Assembly (NCBI GenBank): GCA_010027825.1
Contig: RGUK01000134.1
Coordinates: forward strand, 1-5,045
Reading direction: 5' to 3'
DNA from: a bacterium
GTDB lineage: Bacteria; Dependentiae; Babeliae; Babeliales; RVW-14
DNA: 5,045 nt
Shown here: positions 1 to 3,792 of the stretch, piece after piece
Layout: every line of letters starts with the position of its first letter
Numbering within the stretch: position 1 is the stretch's first letter
The notes under the pieces: generated by a model
What the model was told of the DNA's origin: nothing
What the model saw: the letters and a program-made list of their open reading frames with translations, nothing else
Databases searched by the model: none
Made by a program: the position numbers and the translations under genes

Positions 1-296
1 CCGTTGCCGCCCCAAGAGTTTAAGGGATGGAGCGATTCCCAGTATGCCCCGAGGGGCGCGATAGCAGACTTATCGTACACTAATTTGCCATTTAGGAAAA
101 AGTTCAGGTCCACTGCACGGCGTTGCAGATGCAAACTCTGCATAGTCTTGGATCGCCCGGTCTTCACATATATTTCTTGCTGTTCCGGCGTCCGGTACAA
201 CTCACCGGCAGTGACCTGAAATCCTAGTTCCGTCGCTTTCTGAACAAGACGGCCCACATCAAGCAAGAAGTCTGCTTGTTCGGAGACATTGCTCAT
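1..296 (-). CDS. Endolysin, M15 family peptidase (3' end outside window)
   Basis: This is the N-terminal part, 98 residues, of a zinc peptidase of the M15 (D-Ala-D-Ala carboxypeptidase / L-Ala-D-Glu endopeptidase) type, which phages use to cut peptidoglycan peptides at lysis. Translating the minus strand from ATG 296-294 gives an open frame to the window edge. It carries the family marks in order: YRTPEQQ at residues 34-40, then S54-x-H56-x6-D63 (SLHLQRRAVDL), the first two zinc ligands, and later YWESLHPLNSWGGN near residue 85. The third ligand, usually in a PHFE-like segment after WGG, would lie beyond the window. Arginines stand where many members have glycine in SxHxxGxAxD. There is no signal peptide, so export should depend on the holin encoded just upstream. 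The start overlaps the holin stop as ATGA (293-296), behind a perfect AAGGAGG. It is called from motifs; the exact bond cleaved cannot be told. Confidence 0.9.
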   Translation of the reverse strand, partial: MSNVSEQADFLLDVGRLVQKATELGFQVTAGELYRTPEQQEIYVKTGRSKTMQSLHLQRRAVDLNFFLNGKLVYDKSAIAPLGAYWESLHPLNSWGGN

Positions 297-820
297 TTGA
301 GTGCCTCCTTGAGTTGGTCCGACTTGTCCTTGCTACCCTGCGAGGAACCGAAGTAATACGAAACGATTTGAGTCGAGATGGCGCTCAGCACTCCGAGAAT
401 GTAGATCAAGACATCCTTTCGCGATGAATCAACGGGGCTGTCGTCAAACATCACGAAGCCGAACAACGTGAACGTCAGAAACAGAATGCCAAGTGCCAAA
501 AGCGGAGTCACGATTTTATTCAAGAGGGGAGCATCCTTGCTCGTCGCAATTTCGACTTCGCGATCCCTCGCGGACCCTACATCCTTAATACGCATGTCAA
601 GTTCTTGAAGACCGAGTTTGTTTTCCTCGATCTTGAGCCGCATGAGTTCTTCTTCATGCTCCATTTGAGCCATCTGAAGTTTTGCCATCTCTTCGGGCGG
701 CATATCCGGCTGAAGTTTTACGCCGGTCTTCTGCTCAACCCAGTCTTTCCCTTTTGCCACCAGCGCGTTAGCGACGAGGCCGAGTCCGTTGGATAGGAGT
801 GTTTGGATAATCGGCATCAT
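293..820 (-). CDS. Holin, 3TM gene-transfer-release type
   Basis: This 175-residue membrane protein resembles the Pfam family 'Holin of 3TMs, for gene-transfer release', found in gene transfer agents and phages, which permeabilises the inner membrane so that endolysin can escape. The N-terminus (residues 1-23) is hydrophobic/amphipathic with few charges. Residues 41-92 are highly charged, with a heptad-like coiled coil rich in E, K, L and M. Two clear membrane helices follow at about 103-125 and 136-156. The second runs into YYFGSSQGSKDKS (155-167), the aromatic-FGSS-GS-K tail I associate with this family. The C-terminus is charged. AAGAAGG (828-834) lies 7 bases before ATG 820; a second ATG follows at once, so the start could be one codon later. 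The start overlaps the stop of the 51-residue membrane protein (ATGA, 817-820), and the endolysin follows with another ATGA. Family assignment is by eye; the holin role also rests on position. Confidence 0.85.
   Translation of the reverse strand: MMPIIQTLLSNGLGLVANALVAKGKDWVEQKTGVKLQPDMPPEEMAKLQMAQMEHEEELMRLKIEENKLGLQELDMRIKDVGSARDREVEIATSKDAPLLNKIVTPLLALGILFLTFTLFGFVMFDDSPVDSSRKDVLIYILGVLSAISTQIVSYYFGSSQGSKDKSDQLKEALK
304..310 (-). promoter_or_regulatory. Ribosome binding site of the endolysin
   Basis: On the minus strand AAGGAGG lies 7 bases before ATG 296. It is a perfect match to the anti-Shine-Dalgarno sequence and the strongest such site in the window. It is embedded in the last codons of the holin gene, so endolysin translation can start on its own as well as by coupling at the ATGA overlap. 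It fixes the endolysin start. Confidence 0.85.
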
Positions 821-972
821 TTGTCGGCCTTCTTATTAAGCAAGTCCCACGCGGACTTCATTTTGTCTTCAAGCACGGCTACACGCAGGTCGAGTTTGCT
901 GAGTACGATGATCAAAGTGATCAGCGCGAAGAGTACAGGCCAAGCCTTGATCAGCAACTCGATTACGTCCAT
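817..972 (-). CDS. Small single-helix membrane protein in the lysis cassette (51 aa)
   Basis: This is a short gene of unknown function that a length cut-off would drop. Translation from ATG 972-970 gives 51 residues beginning MDVIELLIKAWPVLFALI and ending in AWDLLNKKADK. Residues 10-24 form one strongly hydrophobic helix. Residues 26-48 are an amphipathic, charged helix with leucine/valine at heptad-like spacing. Three facts support it as real: GGGAG (981-985) lies 8 bases before ATG; its start shares one base with the preceding stop (TGATG); and its stop overlaps the holin start (ATGA). Without it there would be an unexplained 150-base hole in an otherwise gapless operon. The helix-plus-coiled-coil layout could fit a holin regulator (antiholin), a small accessory holin or a spanin-like part. 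I do not recognise a named family. Confidence 0.8.
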   Translation of the reverse strand: MDVIELLIKAWPVLFALITLIIVLSKLDLRVAVLEDKMKSAWDLLNKKADK

Positions 973-1232
973 CAGCGTTTCTCCCGTTCCTCAAGTAGGC
1001 GCAGGCGCACGTTCAAGTCATTGATTTCTTTTTGTAGTTCTTCTCGCATCTTGCCGCGTTTTTCAGCAGATAAGGGTGAGTCGGTTGGCACTCCCTCGCT
1101 CGTAATCAACGCAGGCATTTTGGACTCAAGCGAGATCAACCGATTGGAGAAGGACGATACCTGACCCAGCAGCCAGCCGATGCTGACCACCAAGATCGGA
1201 ATCACCATCTTCAGGATCTCGCCCCAATTCAC
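972..1232 (-). CDS. Small membrane protein with coiled coil, spanin-like layout (86 aa)
   Basis: This is an 86-residue protein with one N-terminal membrane helix (about residues 8-23, MVIPILVVSIGWLLGQ). A linker contains ALITSEGVPTDSPLSAEKRG (41-60), and a highly charged C-terminal coiled coil spans about 61-86 with leucine/isoleucine at heptad-like positions. A membrane anchor followed by a coiled coil is the layout of inner-membrane (i-)spanins such as Rz, and the gene sits directly before the holin and endolysin. No lipoprotein partner (o-spanin) is visible inside or beside it, so the spanin role is only inference. The chosen start is GTG 1232, which overlaps the S74 fibre stop as GTGA and has AAGAGG 8 bases upstream. 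An ATG at codon 9 (1208) is an alternative but would remove part of the segment before the helix. Function is not established. Confidence 0.8.
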   Translation of the reverse strand: MNWGEILKMVIPILVVSIGWLLGQVSSFSNRLISLESKMPALITSEGVPTDSPLSAEKRGKMREELQKEINDLNVRLRLLEEREKR

Positions 1233-2434
1233 GGATGCGTCCTCTTGTACTCGTCAAACTCAGCCTTGAGTTCTTGGATAGCCTTGATGAGCGGAGCAAT
1301 CATTTCGGTGTAGCCAATCGACAGCACGTCCTGACCGCCTTTGACACTGTGATTTTGATAGCCACCAAAGTCCACACCCATCGCATCCATCGTGGCTTTG
1401 ACTTCTTGCGCGATCAAGCCTTGGTGATACCGGGTACGTTTCTTTGATCCGTCGTGCGTGATGTTGCCGAGATCGCAGGCTTCTTGCCACGCAGCAATTT
1501 CTTCAGGCGTAGCCGTTTCTAGATCAGGCATTTTGGGGCGATAGTCATCGCGCATATCCCAGCGGAACATGCGGGGCTTCAAAGCCATCACGAAGTTCAA
1601 GCCAAGATTGGTGTCTTGAATGTCAGTCTTGTCACGTGCATCCGAGCGATCTTGGACTGCGCCGTAGGCATAGGTCGTCGTGCCAGACATACCAATTTGA
1701 TTTTGGGTGCTGCCCGTGACTTGTGAACCCTGTCCAAGACACATCGAGGTGCTGTAGTTGGTACCGGTATAAGCAGAATCACCCAACGCTACGTTTGTAC
1801 CGCCACTTGAAACTTGCGCTCCAGCGTTCCAACCAATAAATGTATTAGCACTACCCGAGGTAACACTTTTACCGGCTTGATAGCCAACCGCCGTATTCCA
1901 GTTAGCGGTGCTTTGTAACTTGAGTGCTTCATAACCGAATGCCGAACTCTGAGCGCCACTTGTAAGTGACGACAATGCAGAAGTACCAAGTGCGGTACTC
2001 GTTCCGGTCGTAAACCCCGCAATCGTAGAGCCTGCTGCCGTAACGATATCCGTACCGTTTGAAACGAGGATGACCTTGTTACCGTTGGCAACCGAGACGC
2101 CCGTCTGCCCCGAAACCTTCACCGTGACGGCGTAACCGCCCGTCGTATTGTTATAGATGAAGTAAAGTTTTTTGTTCGCAGGCACGATCAGATTACGAGC
2201 AGCGGTGAGCGTACCGGTCAACTCGATATACATGTTGCGAGCAACGCCAGATGCGCCGTTCGGGATCGTGATGACGGTATCCGCACCATCCGTGATGGCT
2301 TGGGTGACGTAGCCCGAGATGGCCTGCTCAATCAGCGTGCCAAGGTTCGTGTTCGTCGTGGTGCCCCAAGAACCGGCCTGATCTCCAGTACCGATCAACT
2401 CAATAGCAAGATTTGTGCTGTATGTGCTAGCCAT
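1229..2434 (-). CDS. Tail fibre/spike with C-terminal peptidase S74 chaperone domain
   Basis: This 401-residue tail fibre probably trimerises and contacts the host surface. Residues 1-135 are a beta-rich N-terminal module starting MASTYSTNLAIELIGTGDQ, of a kind often seen in environmental phage fibres. Residues 140-250 carry glycine/alanine/asparagine repeats like YadA-type head repeats (NTAVGYQAGKS, NTFIGWNAGAQ, NVALGDSAY). From about 262 comes the S74 intramolecular chaperone: S264-D-A-R-D-K269 has the Ser-x4-Lys spacing of the self-cleaving dyad known from phage endosialidases, followed by LKPRMFRWD (285-293), HQGLIAQEV (337-345) and a terminal amphipathic helix IAPLIKAIQELKAEFDEYK. By family knowledge the chaperone folds the trimer and then cuts itself off before the serine. 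ATG 2434 has GAGG (2443-2446) 8 bases upstream, overlapping the stop of the preceding gene. The stop overlaps the next start. No defect is visible. Confidence 0.93.
   Translation of the reverse strand: MASTYSTNLAIELIGTGDQAGSWGTTTNTNLGTLIEQAISGYVTQAITDGADTVITIPNGASGVARNMYIELTGTLTAARNLIVPANKKLYFIYNNTTGGYAVTVKVSGQTGVSVANGNKVILVSNGTDIVTAAGSTIAGFTTGTSTALGTSALSSLTSGAQSSAFGYEALKLQSTANWNTAVGYQAGKSVTSGSANTFIGWNAGAQVSSGGTNVALGDSAYTGTNYSTSMCLGQGSQVTGSTQNQIGMSGTTTYAYGAVQDRSDARDKTDIQDTNLGLNFVMALKPRMFRWDMRDDYRPKMPDLETATPEEIAAWQEACDLGNITHDGSKKRTRYHQGLIAQEVKATMDAMGVDFGGYQNHSVKGGQDVLSIGYTEMIAPLIKAIQELKAEFDEYKRTHP
1241..1246 (-). promoter_or_regulatory. Ribosome binding site supporting a GTG start
   Basis: AAGAGG on the minus strand lies 8 bases before GTG 1232, inside the end of the S74 fibre gene. 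It supports the GTG start of the 86-residue membrane protein over the internal ATG at 1208. Confidence 0.6.
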
Positions 2435-2444
2435 TTCAACTACC

Positions 2445-3413
2445 TCATGCCGCTATTTCGACCCAATCTGGGTTTTGCGGAGTGTTAATTTCAGTCCAAA
2501 CCGGCGTTTGCGGAGTACTAATCTCAGTCCAGTTCGGCGTCTGCGGGGTCGGGATAACCGACCATATTGTAACTTTACCGACCCGACCGATGGCAGAAAC
2601 CCCGGTGACAACCGCAACTGTACTACCTTTTGCCTCTGCTGTACCGACAACCCCAGTGCCCGTAACACCAGTCGGATAGACCTTGATTGATACTGCAACG
2701 AAGACGGTGCCAAGTTGGGTATTACCTTGTACGCCAACCACGGACAACGCCTGAACGGTGCCAACCTGCCCAGTAGCCTCAACGCCCTCCGCAAACACAT
2801 CGGCATTAGCGGCAACACGGACATTACCCAGCACACCCGTAGCCGAAAGCCCGGTGACGTATACGATCTGGTTGATGACGACCGTGGCAGTGCCCAACTG
2901 CCCCGTAGCCGAGACGCCGGTAAGCGTAACGACGGCTTTGCCGGTTTCAGTGGTATCGCCGGTCTCCCCAACGCCCTCAACTCCAGAGGGCCAGATATTC
3001 GCATCGCCGGTAACGATGACGCACGGATAACCGCCCCAACCTGCACTGCCCCATGAGGGCTGGCCCCAGCCTGCGCCTTGGCAAACCCAACCAATGCTTT
3101 CAACGCCGGTAACACTGAACGTGACAGGGATGGCAACCGTGACCGTGCCGACTTCGCCCGTAGCCTCAACACCCGTGGCAAATACGTTGGCCTTGCCGAT
3201 GACAAATACGGTGCCGACATCCCCGACAGCCTCGACTCCAGTGGGGAATAGATTGGCAGCGGCAGCAATCGTGACCGTACCAACCTGACCGTTACCCTGT
3301 ACCCCCGATACATAAATAACACCGGTCTCCCCCGTAGAGGAAAAAGGTGCTGCTGATAGGGGGACGAAACCGAACCTGACCGTTACCCTGTACCCCCGAT
3401 ACATAAATAACAC
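2445..3413 (-). CDS. Tail-region protein of 22-residue Gly/Val repeats, 5' end disrupted by duplication
   Basis: The open frame encodes 322 residues if read from GTG 3413, but its first 14 residues are out-of-frame product of a 91-base duplication and probably not natural. The natural start is most likely ATG 3468, one base after the preceding stop. With one duplicate copy removed, that start gives 310 residues beginning MLGFVPLSAAPF. The body is about ten units of consensus TGVsAtGqvGTvtv...aNvf, mostly exactly 22 residues long. One unit is interrupted by a Gly/Trp insert (WVCQGAGWGQPSWGSAGWGG). The C-terminus has three TPQTPxWTEI units. There is no membrane segment, no cysteine clusters and no catalytic motif. 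The composition (G, V, T, A) fits an extended beta fibre. Its place between the LamG protein and the S74 fibre suggests a tail or virion decoration protein; similar repeats occur in environmental phages, but I know no function. As the sequence stands, GGGGGAG near 3418-3424 could allow weak starting at GTG 3413. Confidence 0.75.
   Translation of the reverse strand: MLFMYRGYRVTVRFGFVPLSAAPFSSTGETGVIYVSGVQGNGQVGTVTIAAAANLFPTGVEAVGDVGTVFVIGKANVFATGVEATGEVGTVTVAIPVTFSVTGVESIGWVCQGAGWGQPSWGSAGWGGYPCVIVTGDANIWPSGVEGVGETGDTTETGKAVVTLTGVSATGQLGTATVVINQIVYVTGLSATGVLGNVRVAANADVFAEGVEATGQVGTVQALSVVGVQGNTQLGTVFVAVSIKVYPTGVTGTGVVGTAEAKGSTVAVVTGVSAIGRVGKVTIWSVIPTPQTPNWTEISTPQTPVWTEINTPQNPDWVEIAA
2451..2549 (-). 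repeat. Three 11-residue C-terminal repeats (33-base period)
   Basis: The end of the repeat protein reads TPQTPNWTEIS, TPQTPVWTEIN and TPQNPDWVEIA: three tandem 11-residue units with a fixed tryptophan. At DNA level the plus-strand string tgcggagt recurs 33 bases apart (near 2475 and 2508). The copies differ mainly at third positions, so this is an old, selected repeat rather than a recent duplication. Confidence 0.85.
2553..3308 (-). repeat. Array of about ten 22-residue repeats (66-base period)
   Basis: Units begin with TGV or a variant: TGVEAVGDVGT, TGVEATGEVGT, TGVESIGWVCQ, SGVEGVGETGD, TGVSATGQLGT, TGLSATGVLGN, EGVEATGQVGT, GVQGNTQLGT, TGVTGTGVVGT, TGVSAIGRVGK. Each is followed by a valine-rich half of similar length. 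Most spacings are exactly 22 residues. One unit is 4 residues short, one is 1 short, and one carries a Gly/Trp-rich insert. The units are diverged at DNA level. Confidence 0.85.
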
Positions 3414-3464
3414 CGGTCTCCCCCGTAGAGGAAAAAGGTGCTGCTGATAGGGGGACGAAACCGA
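3282..3464. repeat. Exact 91-base tandem duplication causing a frameshift
   Basis: Bases 3282-3373 and 3373-3464 are identical over 92 positions, a tandem duplication of period 91. Identity ends sharply on both sides (c3281 against g3372; a3374 against g3465). Because 91 = 30x3+1, the second copy shifts the frame of the repeat-protein gene near its 5' end. From ATG 3468 the frame now stops at TAA 3294-3292; deleting one copy restores a continuous 310-codon frame. Perfect identity, in a gene whose other repeats are diverged, means the event is very recent or an assembly artefact. Confidence 0.97.
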
Positions 3465-3468
3465 GCAT
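3292..3468 (-). other. Cut-off 5' end of the repeat-protein gene (58-codon frame)
   Basis: Reading from ATG 3468, the natural start of the repeat protein, gives 58 residues. The first 32 (MLGFVPLSAAPFSST onward through GVQGNGQV) match the expected N-terminus. The remaining 26 (RFRPPISSTFFLYGG onward) are out-of-frame translation of the second duplicate copy, ending at TAA 3294-3292. The start lies one base after the TAA of the 104-residue gene (3472-3470) and has no strong Shine-Dalgarno site, so it probably depends on reinitiation. It is listed so that the true start is not lost; it is not proposed as a separate working gene. Confidence 0.7.
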
Positions 3469-3469
3469 G

Positions 3470-3784
3470 TTAGATGGTCAGCGAGTCCGAGAGGGTGAGG
3501 GAGTTTGAAATGGTAAGCGAGTCCATCGAGATAATAACAGGCGGGGCTTCGCCTTCAGGCAAAGTTACTGAGTACTCGCACTCTACCCACGCCATCTCAC
3601 CGTGGTTCCAATTCCACTGATACCCATCCCGATCTTGTGGCTTCGGATCGCGGATCACCCATTCATTATTCAGCCAACGCAGTTCTTTGCCTTCCGACAC
3701 TTCGGGCGCATCCGGCACTTCAATCCAGCCTTCGGTGCCATCTGTTTCGGGCTTTGGTATTGAGCCATTTTTACTAAACAACAT
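3470..3784 (-). CDS. Phage protein of unknown function, Trp-rich (104 aa)
   Basis: This small acidic protein is not recognised. It begins MLFSKNGSIPKPETDGTEGW and has seven tryptophans between residues 20 and 67 (W20, W37, W42, W58, W60, W67 among them), including RWLNNEWVIRD and GYQWNWNHGEMAWVE. This pattern suggests a small beta domain of stacked hairpins. There is no membrane segment or signal peptide. The last 17 residues are a repeat, DSLTISNSLTLSDSLTI. AAGGTG (3789-3794) lies just before ATG 3784 and overlaps the TAA of the LamG gene, 8 bases away. Its own stop is followed after one base by the start of the repeat protein. Lying between tail-surface genes, it may be a small tail or tail-assembly accessory protein, but that rests on position only. 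Confidence 0.78.
   Translation of the reverse strand: MLFSKNGSIPKPETDGTEGWIEVPDAPEVSEGKELRWLNNEWVIRDPKPQDRDGYQWNWNHGEMAWVECEYSVTLPEGEAPPVIISMDSLTISNSLTLSDSLTI
3473..3523 (-). repeat. Six-residue serine/leucine C-terminal repeat
   Basis: Residues 88-104 of the 104-residue protein read DSLTIS / NSLTLS / DSLTI, an 18-base period. The plus-strand octamer gcgagtcc occurs at both ends of the stretch. Alternating polar/hydrophobic residues suggest an edge beta strand or a short beta-solenoid-like tail. Confidence 0.75.
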
Positions 3785-3792
3785 ACGTCACC

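Noticed and set aside
4..219. Plus-strand 71-residue frame at the window start
   Set aside because: It is antisense to the M15 endolysin, whose catalytic motifs fix the coding strand.
605..1024. Plus-strand frames opposite the holin and small membrane genes
   Set aside because: They lie antisense to well-supported genes, and their sequences show no recognisable domain or ribosome site.
2435..2444. Promoter or terminator between tail genes
   Set aside because: The largest gap in the window is 10 bases and holds only ribosome-binding sequence; there is no room for a hairpin or promoter and none is visible.
2482..3288. Several plus-strand open frames rich in Thr, Pro and Val with repeats
   Set aside because: They are antisense images of the 22-residue repeat gene; low-stop composition keeps them open. 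None has a convincing ribosome site or a domain.
2453..3322. 289-residue minus-strand frame, Arg/Leu/Ser-rich, overlapping the repeat protein
   Set aside because: It is a shifted-frame shadow. It starts at the second occurrence of the same GTG created by the 91-base duplication, and its composition is typical of translating a repeat gene in the wrong frame.
3282..3464. Programmed ribosomal frameshift that would rescue the repeat-protein frame
   Set aside because: Runs of five G or C are present in the duplicated unit, but I see no clear slippery heptamer with a following stem or pseudoknot. A duplication or assembly error is simpler.
3282..3464. CRISPR-like or attachment-site repeat
   Set aside because: There are only two abutting copies with no spacer, inside a coding gene, and no integrase or tRNA nearby.
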